In this document: positions 24,100 through 34,379 of the stretch, piece by piece | Position numbering within the stretch: the first letter of the stretch is position 1 | Layout of the letters: every line of letters begins with the position of its first letter | NCBI GenBank assembly: GCA_017979445.1 | Contig: JADQWC010000539.1 | Span: forward strand, 1-64,000 | Direction of reading: 5' to 3' | DNA: 64,000 nt | From: Akebia trifoliata | Taxonomy: Eukaryota > Streptophyta > Magnoliopsida > Ranunculales > Lardizabalaceae | Translations under genes and position numbers: made by a program | Notes under the pieces: generated by a model | Databases searched by the model: none | Seen by the model: only the letters and a program-made list of their open reading frames with translations | Told to the model about the DNA's origin: nothing

Positions 24100-24860
24100 C
24101 AATTTGATCATATTTTGAACAATATGAAATCAATTTTCAATGCCACGTATATAAGATTAGTGAATTGGCTTATTGACAATATTTTATCAAAGAGATTTGA
24201 TTTTTGAACTGTCACGTTCATTAAATTAGTGAGTTTTTGAATCCATAAATTTTTTTATCAAATAAATCTTGATTTTTGAAATGTCACGTGTATTAAAATC
24301 AATGAGTCAACTCACATGCCTGATTTTATAGAAAATCTCAATTTGAAATATCCAATGCATACAAAAAATCAGTGAATCGACTCATGCGTCCATTTCGTGG
24401 GAAAATTCAACTTTAAATTTTCAATGTACACAAACTCGGTGATTCAACTCAATAATTTTGATTGAAGAAATTTTTTTAATTGTCACGTGCATCGAAATTA
24501 GTGAGTTAACTCACACATTTATTGATAAAAAGATTTGATTTTTGAATTGTCACGTGCATATCAATTAAATCTATCAATATTTATCAAAGAAACTCGATTT
24601 TTGAAATGCCATGTGTATTAGAATCTATGAGTCGACTCACAATTTTTACCCAAAGAAATTCGATTTTTGGATTGCCACGTGCATCCTAAAATCAACGAGT
24701 TAACTCACAAAATATTAATCAAAGAAATACGATTTTTGAGTTGCCACGTGTATTAAAAATTAGTGAGTCAACCTACGCATTTTTAACCAAAGAAACTCGG
24801 TTTGGAATTAATTAATATCAACATTGACGAGTTGACCCAATAATCTCAAAAAATCGACGA
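24100..24860 (-). repeat. ~68-bp degenerate tandem array inside the LTR, about 11 copies, with CACGTG motifs
   Basis: Units recur every 64-78 bp. CACGTG occurs at 24285, 24484, 24551, 24676 and 24745. Many units also carry a GAGTYRACTC palindrome, longest GTGAGTTAACTCAC at 24501-24514. It lies downstream of the inferred transcription start. Confidence 0.75.
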
Positions 24861-25029
24861 ATCAACCCAATAAATATCAACAATGAACCGGTCCATCATC
24901 TTAATATTACCAAATTCCAAATTAACCAATCAATTCAAAAAAGGTAAATGAGCGAATCGATCCACTAATAGTTTGGAATCATAAAGATTACCATGGCGCC
25001 ACGCATACCCAAAAATCGGTGAATTGATT

Positions 25030-25041
25030 CATGTACATTAA

Positions 25042-25073
<32 letters not shown>

Positions 25074-25115
25074 ATAAAAAATTAAGAAAATAATAATAAT
25101 AATAATAATAATAAA
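25030..25115. repeat. A-rich and AAT microsatellite
   Basis: Runs of 'aaaaat' followed by about eight 'aat' units, inside the element 2 LTR. Confidence 0.85.
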
Positions 25116-26234
25116 AAAGAGAGAGAGGCAAGATTACAAATTTCTCCCAACCTATCATCATGCAAAAAATAACATAGAAAAGAACGCATTAAAAAAAATC
25201 TAATCTTATCAATATATAAATAAATAAATAAAACTTGAAACCGCATTACCATTTTTATTAATCCTATCAATATGCGAAGATAAGTAAAATAAAAAAAAGA
25301 AAATATACGAAATAAATACTTTGCAAACTCTATTGATATGCAAAAATGAACAAAAAAATATATAAAAATACGTAAGAACAATTTTCTAATCCTATTGACA
25401 TACAATAATAGATGAAAACATAAAAGACACAAAGAATTATCCTAATCCTACCGATGCGCAAAAGCAATTAAAAATAAAATAAATAATATATATATATATA
25501 CCTATAAAATGAAGTAATGGTGAGTAGATTCCTTCAGGTCCAATCGAAGTCTTACGAATATTTGCTGCTGTGAGGAGAGATGAGAGCAGTGAGAGAGCTG
25601 TTAAGAGAGATGCAAGAGGCCAGACGAAGTGCGAGTGCAAGAGAGAGAGAGAGCAAAATTTAATGGCTTCTGGCTTTGTTGTGAGTTTAATGGAGGAAGG
25701 GAGATGAAGTGGAGATGGAGTTGTAATGGTGTTGAGGTGTTGGTATAGCAGGGAATTAATGTAGTGAGGACATCGTTGTTGATGTTGTAATGGTATGAGG
25801 GCATTGGTGCAGCAGGAAAATAGGGAGATGAGGGCTGAGAGAGGGAAGTTGATGCAACCAATCGGGTTGACAACCAATGGAGTTGAGACGTTGTAATGGC
25901 TGCTGTCTTTTTTCGTTTAATGGCTACTGGATTTTTTGTTTTTTTTTTTGTAAAGAGAGAAGGCTGTTGTTGCAGGTTTTAGGTTGCTGTTTTTTTTTTT
26001 TTTTTTTTTTGCTGCTGATTTTTAGAGAAGAAATAGGAATGGAAAATATGAGGACCAGTTGCCCTGATGAGTGCCTTCTTGCAGGTTTTCATAGTGGAGA
26101 AGAAGATGAACTTGAAGAATAGAACATGTAGTAGTTAAGAAAGATCATGGGGCTGTTTTTTTTTTGTTTTAGTTAAAAAATAAGAGAGACCATCGATGGG
26201 AGAGATGTGTTAAAGAAGAAGAGGAGCTTAGAAC

Positions 26235-26425
26235 GTGGGGGTAATTACTATCCAACGTGAACATGGGAGAGAGAGAGAGATAGAGAGAAACAGAGACATA
26301 GAGAGAGAGAAACGTGAGGTAATGGGAAAGGGGGTGCGTTGGAGTGGAGAGGTGTTAGAGAAGAAGAAGAGGACGCGGGGTGAGGGGGTGCGTTGGAGAA
26401 GAAGAAGAGAAAAATGTGATTTTAT
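26235..26425. repeat. GA-rich tract in the element 2 LTR
   Basis: Purine-rich on the + strand (gagagagaga, agaagaagaag), so pyrimidine-rich in the LTR sense. The ORF 26235-26474 is a by-product of this low-complexity run. Confidence 0.8.
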
Positions 26426-26919
26426 TATTTTTTATTTGAAATTTTTTTATTTTTTTATTTTTTTATTTTTTTAAAATGAGACATGGGGATCTCACGCTAC
26501 TCATACTACGGTAATTCTCCGCCAATGAGTCGTGATTGGTCGATTTAATTTTCCTTCAATTGGTTAAGTTTTGAATTTTAATTTGATTTTAGATTGGGTT
26601 TGATTTTAAATTTTAAATTTATTGATAAAATTTGAGTTTAATTTTAATGGTTGATTACTTGAAATTTTTATTTTGGTGGATCAGAATTTTTTATTATTAT
26701 TATTTTTAATTTGAATTTTTTTTTATTGGATTTAATTGTTCGATTTTAATTTTAATTGTTTGATTTTTAATTTTAATTGTTTGGATTTTTTAATTTGAGT
26801 TGTTTAATTTTTAATTTGAGTTTTATTTTTAGTTTAGATTGGATTTCGATTTTTATTACATTTTCCTAGGAATCGAGATCTCTAAATTGTATTTGGATGT
26901 TGAAGGGTGTTTCGGTCAT

Positions 26920-27370
26920 TTTTATGATTGTTTATAGATTTTTCTCGAATTTCTCTATTTTCATCGATTTGGGTCTCGTTAGACTCGAAATCACATTCTG
27001 AGTGTAATGGAGGTACTTTCAAGATTTTTCTGGGGTCCAAAATTTATGAGAGGTATTTTCGTCATTTTGATGAATTTTTTATATATTTTCCTCAAATTTC
27101 TCTGTTTCCATCGATTTGGGTCCCGTTAAACTCAAAATTATATTCTGAGTGCAATAGAGGTACTTTCGAGATTTTTCGGGGGTCCAAAATTTATGAGGGG
27201 CATTTTCGTCATTTTGATAAATTTTTTATAGATTTTTCTCAAATTTCTCTATTTTCATCGATTTGGGTCCTGTTAGACTTGAAATCACATTCTGAGTGCA
27301 ATAGAAGTACTTTCGAGACTTTTCGAAGATCCAAAATTTATGGAAGGTATTTTCGTCATTTTTATAATTT
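26920..27370 (-). repeat. ~147-bp tandem repeat in U3 of element 2 5' LTR, 3 copies
   Basis: The block 'cgatttgggtcccgttagac' sits at 26964, 27113 and 27259 (spacings 149 and 146). It matches the three copies in the 3' LTR. ORF 26928-27383 spans it because the period is near a multiple of three. Confidence 0.8.
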
Positions 27371-27715
27371 TTACAGATTTTAGGGATTTCAGCGTGAGGT
27401 TTCTTTCAGTCCCTGTGTGATTATTTCTAAGTCTCAAATCCATATTTTCCTAGCGTAGTGAGGTCTTTAAGTTATCAAACTGTATAGCAAACCTATGCGT
27501 ACGTGCTTGCTAAGTCGGGTGTAAGATGTAGCGATCCTAAGCGTGAGTAAATTTTTAGGTCTAGTCGTGACGAGTGGGGGATGCAAAGATTAAAAACATA
27601 AAGAATCAAGCAATATTCATAAGCCTTCGAGTTCTTTTATATTCATCATTAGGAATCCACCAAAATCGGGTGATGAATTGTCGAATTAGGCAGATGCAAT
27701 AATGGGGTGTCTACA

Positions 27716-28450
27716 CCGAGCCTTTCTTCTCAACAAAAACTATTGAAGGGAATTGGTTGATACTCTATGAATTTCAAACAACTTTAAAAATGAAGATACT
27801 TTGATAGATATGTAGGAAGTTAGACGATTGATTGATCGATTGATTGATGGATGGATAGAGAAAGAGAACGTATGCTCTCAACTTATTGTTGAGACAGTGC
27901 CTCCAGTTCTACATAGTGGCCATGCCACATAAAATGTTATAGATAGATAGATGGATAAAAATGATAGATGGGTTTCATGGGAGAATACTACCAGACTTTG
28001 TTTGTATTTTCAACAAAAAGAAACTAGTATACTATATACAAAACAAACTATTTTGTTTACCAGAAAAAAATTGTAGAAAAACCCATAAAAAATGATGCGT
28101 TACTATATATTCGGAAGCGACGAATCAATCTACGATAACGCTAGATGTCATATGCTATTCGGTAGTATGGGATACCTTAGAACATATTACAACTTCTGAG
28201 ATCTGGGAATTTCTCTACTTATTTCTTGGGAAACATTATGTGTAAAGACGATCTCTATATAGTGTAGAGGTAGGCGGGGTTCAAATGCATTGCCTTTTGA
28301 TAGGCTTCGACGTGAGGGGTCTTCTGGGTAGTTAGTGATTATGTTTAATCTTTAGTCATCAAACGGTCAGTCTGAATCGAGTAAATGGTCATCCAACTGT
28401 GGTATGCTAGACTGGTCACAAAATCATATTATAACGATGGGGTTGCACGT
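27716..28450 (+). repeat. Element 1 5' LTR, segment 2
   Basis: Collinear with 48523-49312 of the 3' LTR. It begins with the duplicated CCGAG left by element 2 and ends with CACGT (28446-28450), the target site of solo LTR S2. GATA/GATG microsatellite runs lie near 27830-27970. Confidence 0.85.
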
Positions 28451-29577
28451 TGTAGACACCCCATTTTTGCATCCGCCTGATTAATCAACTCGTCAACCCG
28501 ATCGCAAGGATTCCCAATGATGGATGTGTATTCCGTTGCTTTATTTTGTTACCAGATTTGTTTCAGAAATCCGGATGAGGTATCTCGAACTGACAAAACC
28601 TTAGAAACCACGCTACGCTAGGAAAACACGACCCCAGAGAAACATAGAAATCATCATCTTGCAGACCAAAAAGAAGCTTCACGATAAAAATCACTAAAAA
28701 ATTGACCAAATTACCAAAAATACCCCTAACATCAAAACAACCCTGAGCCTACGTTACGCTTAGGAAAACTTTCTCGAACACATAAAATAATAAATCGGAA
28801 CCAAATAGATCATTTCACTATTTTTAACAGAATTTGACAAAATTACGAAAATGCCCCTCATAAAGTTCACAATCATTTCACATAAAAATTTCATAAAGGA
28901 TACAAACCAACATTTCCATTGAATTCCTTACGAAAAACTGATTCTAAAACATCCTAGAGAACAAAAAAACTGACTTAAAACGTGAAAAGTCCTCTCCGGG
29001 GGCAAAACGGTAATTTCACAATTTTCATGATAAAAAATTTTGAAATTAATGAATAAAATATGAAATAATTAAATTTAAACATTAATGAAATTAATTTAAA
29101 AATTTGAACCTAAAAAATCGATCAATCGGGCTCTCAGGCAAAATTGTTGAGGGTTTGTGAGATTTTTTTAAGGACCCCTCCATTTGGGGGTCCAAAGAAT
29201 TAAAGAAATAATGGAAGGGGTTCTCCAAAAACCAAAGTAAATCAAGCAAGACTAAGGTCAAGGTATTAAAGTCAATCAAGTGAGACTGAAGTCAAAATTA
29301 AAATCAATTAAGCAAGACTAAAGTCAAGTTATTAAAAGTCAATCAATTAAGACTAAAGTCAAAACATTAAAAGTCAATCAAATAAGACCAAAAGTCATAA
29401 TAGAATTCTAATTAAATAATAACTCTATCTAATAGAGTCTAACTTAAAAACAATTCTACCTAAAACAATTTGAATTAAAACACAATTCTACCTAAAACAA
29501 GTCAAACTAAAATACAACTCTAATTAAAAGATCTCTAATTAAACACTAACTCTATCCAAATCAACCCCTAAAAACAT

Positions 29578-29587
29578 CTATAAATAG
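29578..29587 (+). promoter_or_regulatory. LTR TATA box
   Basis: CTATAAATAG followed by the family block 'aggtgctcacaccctatt'. Confidence 0.6.
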
Positions 29588-30003
29588 AGGTGCTCACACC
29601 CTATTTTCGTATCATATTATAAACCCTAAAAGAAGTAGGTCTAGAAGCTCCCCTAGCCCCCCATAAACCCTAGTTTTGGAGCCCCAACTCCTTAACTAAC
29701 ATCCCTCCTTCAATTTTAGTTTAGAAAACACCCAAAAGCCTTCTAAAAACATCCCCAAATCCACAACGAACTTGAAGAGTTCAGATTCAAAAACAAGGAG
29801 ATACCTTGCCTCGGAGATCCGAAGTCAAATCCGGAAGTAGAACGAAGCAAGGGAGCACGGTACAAGGAGTTCTTTTTGTCAGATCTGAGGGAACCAAGTC
29901 CTTGCCATCGGAAAGGTAAACCTTTTATTTTTATTTATTTTCTTATCTAGGTTTTAGCAATGTAATTTACTTGGGAATTTAGTAGAGACCGGCTTTGGCC
30001 GGG

Positions 30004-30034
30004 CGGGATTGGTGCCTAACACCTTCCAATCCCG
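30004..30034 (+). ncRNA. U5 stem-loop of solo LTR S2
   Basis: CGGGATTGG (30004-30012) pairs perfectly with CCAATCCCG (30026-30034). Relative to element 4 (CGGGGTTGG/CCAACCCCG), both arms changed together (G to A, C to T). The 13-nt loop keeps TGCCTAACACCTT. Confidence 0.6.
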
Positions 30035-30191
30035 TAACATGATCCCCGAATTCAGTTTTCTTGGTTTTAGATTAGTTTTTATCCGTTTAGAGTCATTGTT
30101 CGGTTCCTAGACCGTAATAACTAGGTGGCGACTCCCAAACCTCAAGGGTCAAAAGCGGATCCGCGCACCCCGCGGATCGAGGGCGCTTTCA

Positions 30192-30959
30192 CACGTCGAA
30201 TTGGAAGTTTGAAATATCATATTGCCATAGCCGAGACAGTTATATTGGCGTGATCCTCTAGTCTTTTATCAACTACACCACCATGTTCTTATTATGTATT
30301 TTCTTTCTTTTGTGATGTTGATAGATGTTTTCCAATTGCAAATGTATATATTACTTTATATGATAGAAATGATAGATTGAAATAATTTACCACTATTTAT
30401 TGATTTTGTGTAGATATTTATCATATGATACATTTTAAAAACCTACATTACTTAATTGTTCAGTTTGATTTACTCGTGCATGATGACTCGCTGTTAGAAC
30501 GACATTCATCTTGCTAAGTAACTTTTTCTTGTTACTCATCCTATCATTCACATTGCAGATTATTCAGCTCTTGAGGAGTTGTTCTTTAAGAAATCTTTTG
30601 AAGAGGTCCTTGAGGAGGATTAGATTGATGTCTTGCCACCACCGTGTCTTTGAGGACTAGTCGAGGATCTTAGCAATTTTTTTTAATATAGATAAGAAAC
30701 TTGTTAGTCTTAGAAATTCTTGTTATTCAATATCTTATGAGACTGAGGACTTTGATGATATTAGTTTTTTGGTGATTGATCTGTTTTCTCTAGACTTTTA
30801 TATAATGTTAGTTTATTATTGTTCCGCTGTGTATATTTTTTTCCATAAGTATTGTTGTTTGTGAATATTCTATCAGATTGTGTGTGTATGTTCACCCCAC
30901 ACTTCGCGATTCTAACTAATAAATCACAGAAATTCATGTTGGGATTTCGGGACGTGACA
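30192..30959 (+). repeat. Element 1 5' LTR, segment 3
   Basis: Collinear with 49308-49762 of the 3' LTR, then extends beyond it to the LTR end GACGTGACA. Summing the three segments gives an LTR of about 2.86 kb. Confidence 0.85.
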
Positions 30960-30962
30960 ACT

Positions 30963-30973
30963 TGGTATCAGAG
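30963..30973 (+). other. Element 1 primer-binding site
   Basis: TGGTATCAGAG, complementary to the 3' end of initiator tRNA-Met, the usual primer of Tekay/Del elements. It lies 3 bp after the LTR end. Confidence 0.85.
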
Positions 30974-31250
30974 ATCAATATTAATTTTGAATGGGTCGAG
31001 AGCTCTTCTGTGTCTAGAGGTCTTTTAGAGTCTAGATTGAAGATAAAATGAGAAATAATAGGAAATTCCTTAAAAATATTAAATACGAGACAATAATTAT
31101 TTTAGAAATTAATGGACTAAGTAGTATTAAATGAAATAAGTTTGAATGCATAAATGCTTGATGTGTGATTAGTACTCTACCTAGAATTTGATGAAATGCC
31201 TTTTGGATTTAGAGAAATTATAAGATTTTTTAAGTTGTAGATTTTACTAA

Positions 31251-32350
31251 ATGGCAGGCAGAGGTAAGCCAGGTAAGAGGCCCCAACCCATAGATGCAGG
31301 GACATTTGAGGTTAGATAGCCAACAAAAATGGAATTGGTGATGCAAGCCATAACTGCGATGTCCCAAAACCAAGAAAGAATAAAAGAAAGATAAATGAAA
31401 ATGATAGAGGATCAGTCGGTTTTCATAAGATAGTTGACCGGGATGAAAGGGGGCCAGAACTAGTCGGGTGAACATATACCTGAGGCTACTCCAGAACACA
31501 CCCCTGACTCCACACCTTATTAGGGTATACCCCCACCAGTATAGATACCGAGACATGTGCAGTTGGTGCGACCACCATATCAGAGTCATACGGGTGCTTT
31601 TCTTAGAGAGTAAAAGAATATGAGGCCACCCAACTTTGATGGAGCTGCGGACCCCACCATGACAGAGGAATGGTTGGAGGAATCTGACAAATACTTGTAT
31701 ACTATGGAGTGTTCCGACACTCAGAAGGTCATGTATGCCTTCTTCATGCTTTAGAGGGGTGCAACACATTGGTGGACTTCGGTGAAAGATAACCAATCGG
31801 AGATTCAAAATAATTGGACGATCGTTTAGAGAACGTTCCTAGATAAGTATGTTCCCGCTAGCTCTAAGGACAAAAAGAGGATGGAGTTTGATAGGTTGGC
31901 GCAAGGTAACATGTTTGTGGACTAGTATGAGTACCATTTTGCCCAATTGACTCGTTATGCTCCCAATCTGATTTTCACCAACCAAATGAAAGTCGAAAAG
32001 TTTGTTAGAAGGTTGAAAATCACCTTCAAGAATAGGATGGTAGCCTTCGAGATTACCAGCTATTCCGAAGTAGTTACGAAAGCCTAAAGGCTAAAGAGGG
32101 CAGATGAGGTCATCCATGAGCAGAGTGTTGGGATGAGGACGATACCCCCACCGACTAAGAGGCAAATGTTCTTTAGGTCCAGTAGTTCAAGGCAGTAGTG
32201 GACCAGTCAACCACAGGGGTCAGAATAGTTTTCGACCCCTAGTATCTATGACCAATACCCACAGAGAACAGTAGTACTAGTACAGGACAGGGGTCAAGCT
32301 ACTCGCTCATAGAATCAGATGACTAGAGGCCAGAGATAGACTTCGAGGCC
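31251..32350 (+). pseudogene. Element 1 gag (15 stops, no frameshift)
   Basis: One reading frame runs from ATG 31251 to the element 4 boundary without any shift. The capsid region includes RPPNFDGAADPTMTEEWLEE, WWTSVKD and FDRLAQGNMFV, typical of Tekay/Del Gag. It is interrupted by 12 TAG and 3 TAA codons and no TGA. Each of these is one C-to-T change from CAG or CAA, and where the family is conserved (for example before YEYHFAQLTRYAP) Gln is plausible. The zinc knuckle is on the far side of element 4. ORF 31230-31808 on the minus strand is the antisense shadow. Confidence 0.85.
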
Positions 32351-33477
32351 TGTAGACACCCTATTTTTGCACTCGCCTGATTAATCAACTCGTCAACCCG
32401 ATCGCAATGATTCCCAATGATGGATGTGTATTCCATTGCTTTATTTTGTTACCAGATGTGTTTCAGAAATCCAGATAAGGTATCTCGAATTGACAAAACC
32501 TTAGAAACCATGTTACACTAGGAAAATACAATCCCAGAATCATAAAAATCATCATCTTGCAGATCAAAAAGAAGTTTCACGATAAAAATCACTAAAAATT
32601 GACCAAATTACCAAAATACCCCTAACCTCAAAACAACCCTAGAGCCTACGTTACGCTTAGGAAACCTCTCTCAAACACATAAAACAACAAATCAAAACCA
32701 AATAAATCATTTCGCCAATTTTAACAGAATTTGACAAAATTACGAAAATGCCCCTCATAAAGTTCATGACTATTTCACACAAAAAATTTCATAAATGACA
32801 CAAACTAATATTTCCATTGAATTCCTACGAAAATCGATTCTAAAACATCCTAGAACATTAAAAACTGACTTAAAACGTGAAAAGTCCTCTCCGGGGGCAA
32901 AACGGTAATTTCACAATTTTCATAATTAAAAAATTTGAAATTAATAAATAAAACATTAAATAATTAAAGTGAAACATTAATGAAATAATTTAAAATTTTG
33001 AATCGAAGAAATCGATCAATCGGGTTTTCAAGTAAAATTGTTGAGGGTTCGTGAGATATTTCTTTAAGGACCCCTCCATTTAGGGGTCCAAAGAATTAAA
33101 GAAATAATGGAGGAGGGGTCTCCAAAAATTAAAAGTAAATCAAACAAGACTGAAGTCAAGGTATTAAAGTCAATCAAGTGAGACTAAAGTCAAAATTAAA
33201 GTCAATTAAGCAAGACTGAAGTCAAAATATTAAAAGTCAATCAATTAAGACTAAAGTCAAAACATTAAAAGTCAATCAAATAAGACCAAAAGTCATAATA
33301 GAATTCTAATTAAATAATAACTCTATCTAATAGAGTTCTAACTTAAAAACAATTCTACCTAAAACAATTCTAATTAAAAACACATTCTACCTAAAACAAT
33401 TTTAACTAAAACACAACTCTAATTAAAAGATCTCTAATTAAACACTAACTCTATCCAAATCAACCTTAAAAAAATTC

Positions 33478-33487
33478 TATAAATAGA
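33478..33487 (+). promoter_or_regulatory. LTR TATA box
   Basis: CTATAAATAG, in the same place in every 1.7-kb LTR of the window; transcription probably starts some 25-35 bp downstream in 'ccctattttcgtatc'. Confidence 0.65.
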
Positions 33488-33810
33488 GGTGCTCACACCC
33501 TATTTTCGTATCAAATCATAAATCCTAAGAGAAGTAGGTCTAGAAGCTCCCCTAACCTCCCATAAACCCTAGTTTTGGAGCCCCAACTCCTTACCTAACA
33601 TCCCCCCTTCAATTTTAGTTTAGAAAACACCCAAAAGCCTTCTAAAAACATCCCAAAATCCGCAACAAACTTGAAGAGTTCATATCCAAAAACAAGAAGA
33701 TACCTTGTCTCGGAGATCCGAAATCAAATCCGGAGACAGAACGAAGCAAGGGAGTACGGTACAAGAAGCTCTTTTGTCAGATCTGAGGGAACAAAGTCCT
33801 TGCTATCGGA

Positions 33811-33819
33811 AAGGTAAGT
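33811..33819 (+). promoter_or_regulatory. Putative 5' splice site in the LTR leader
   Basis: AAGGTAAGT is a perfect plant donor consensus about 330 bp after the TATA box. Related donors occur at the same place in solo LTR S2 and element 3. I cannot identify the acceptor. Confidence 0.4.
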
Positions 33820-33892
33820 TTTTATTTATTTTTATCTAGGTTTTAGCAATGTAATTTACTTGGGAAGTTAGTAGAGACCGACTTTGGCCGGG

Positions 33893-33923
33893 CGGGGTTG
33901 GTGCCTAACACCTTCCAACCCTG
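33893..33923 (+). ncRNA. U5 stem-loop of element 4 5' LTR
   Basis: CGGGGTTGG (33893-33901) pairs with CCAACCCTG (33915-33923) with one G-U pair. Confidence 0.55.
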
Positions 33924-34048
33924 TAACTTTATCCCCGAATTCAGATTTTTTAATGTTAGATTAGTTCTTTTTATCCATGTTAGAGTCAGTTTGGTTCCTA
34001 GACCACAATAACTAGGTGGCGACTCTCAAACCTCAAGGGTCAAAAGCG

Positions 34049-34069
34049 GATCCGCGCACCCCGCGGATC
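34049..34069 (+). other. Terminal LTR inverted repeat
   Basis: GATCCGCG and CGCGGATC around 'caccc', 13 bp before the LTR end. Conserved in solo LTR S2 and in element 6 (53885-53905); one arm is mutated in element 3. Confidence 0.6.
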
Positions 34070-34083
34070 GAGGGCGCTTTCAG

Positions 34084-34102
34084 TGGCGACTCCACTGGGG
34101 AC
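34084..34102 (+). other. Element 4 primer-binding site
   Basis: TGGCGACTCCACTGGGGAC, one base after the LTR. I recall this as the tRNA-Arg type used by Ogre elements. Confidence 0.8.
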
Positions 34103-34379
34103 ATTGAGGATCAAACTTGAAAAACCCCAAGTATGGGAGCATCGTTAAGAGAGACCTAGAATGTTTTAGTTTGGGTAGTTTTTTATTTCATTTATTTATT
34201 TATTATTTATTATTTCGTTCTATTTTATTTTATTTTTCGATCATTGGGTATGTATTTGGGTTTTGATATCTTGACATATTATTTGGTATGGTTTGATCAA
34301 GCATATTTATTATCTCTATGTCCAATTGAGGGTCGTATTAGGGTGATCCTAGACAATGCAAAATTTTGAAAAATTATTA
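34103..34379 (+). other. Element 4 leader, proximal part
   Basis: Contains 'ccccaagtatgggagcat', shared with element 6 (62885-62910 inverted), then TTTATT-rich sequence. No gene. Confidence 0.6.

Larger units (their letters stand above)
3058..27715 (-). mobile_element. Element 2: Ogre-like (Tat lineage) Gypsy element, with nested insertions
   Basis: Read on the minus strand: 5' LTR (27715-23674), primer-binding site, leader, ORF1, gag (split by element 3), protease, RT, RNase H, archaeal-type RNase H, integrase, 3' non-coding region with arrays (split by a solo LTR), polypurine tract, 3' LTR (4055-3058). An extra ORF upstream of gag, two RNase H domains, a 4-kb LTR and a primer site close to the Ogre type all point to Ogre. 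The flanks CTGAG (3053-3057) and CCGAG (27716-27720) are a target duplication with one change. The empty site TCGAG is at 48523-48527 in the element 1 3' LTR. Confidence 0.9.
23674..27715 (-). repeat. Element 2 5' LTR (about 4.0 kb)
   Basis: In minus orientation it starts TGTAGACACCCC at 27715 and ends CGATTTTA at 23674 (CA end mutated to TA; the 3' LTR keeps CA). It contains, in sense order, the ~147-bp triple repeat, a CT-rich stretch, a CT-rich leader exon ending in a GGTATATA donor-like site near 25500, microsatellites, a ~68-bp array and the U5 stem-loop. ORFs 25437-25877 and 25082-25432 lie in this leader and are low-complexity; I do not call them genes. Confidence 0.9.
28451..30191 (+). 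mobile_element. Solo LTR S2 (1741 bp) with perfect target duplication
   Basis: Complete LTR from TGTAGACACC to GGCGCTTTCA. The flank CACGT is identical at 28446-28450 and 30192-30196, and the empty site with one CACGT is at 49308-49312. It has TATA at 29578-29587, a donor-like 'gaaaggtaaac' near 29918, a perfect 9-bp U5 stem-loop at 30004-30034 and a terminal GATCCGCG/CGCGGATC hairpin. No internal sequence remains. Confidence 0.95.
32351..34082 (+). repeat. Element 4 5' LTR
   Basis: TGTAGACACC to CGCTTTCA, 1732 bp. TATA at 33478-33487, AAGGTAAGT donor consensus at 33811-33819, U5 stem-loop 33893-33923, terminal hairpin 34049-34069. Confidence 0.95.

Noticed and set aside
25437..25877. 146-codon minus-strand ORF rich in Ser, Leu and Pro
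   Set aside because: Lies within the LTR leader in a pyrimidine-rich tract; low complexity, no counterpart in other LTRs.
26928..27383. 151-codon + strand ORF with internal repeats
   Set aside because: Antisense to the ~147-bp U3 repeats; the repeats explain the peptide repeats.
31230..31808. 192-codon minus-strand ORF
   Set aside because: Antisense to the gag frame of element 1; the loss of CAG codons to TAG on the sense strand keeps the antisense open.
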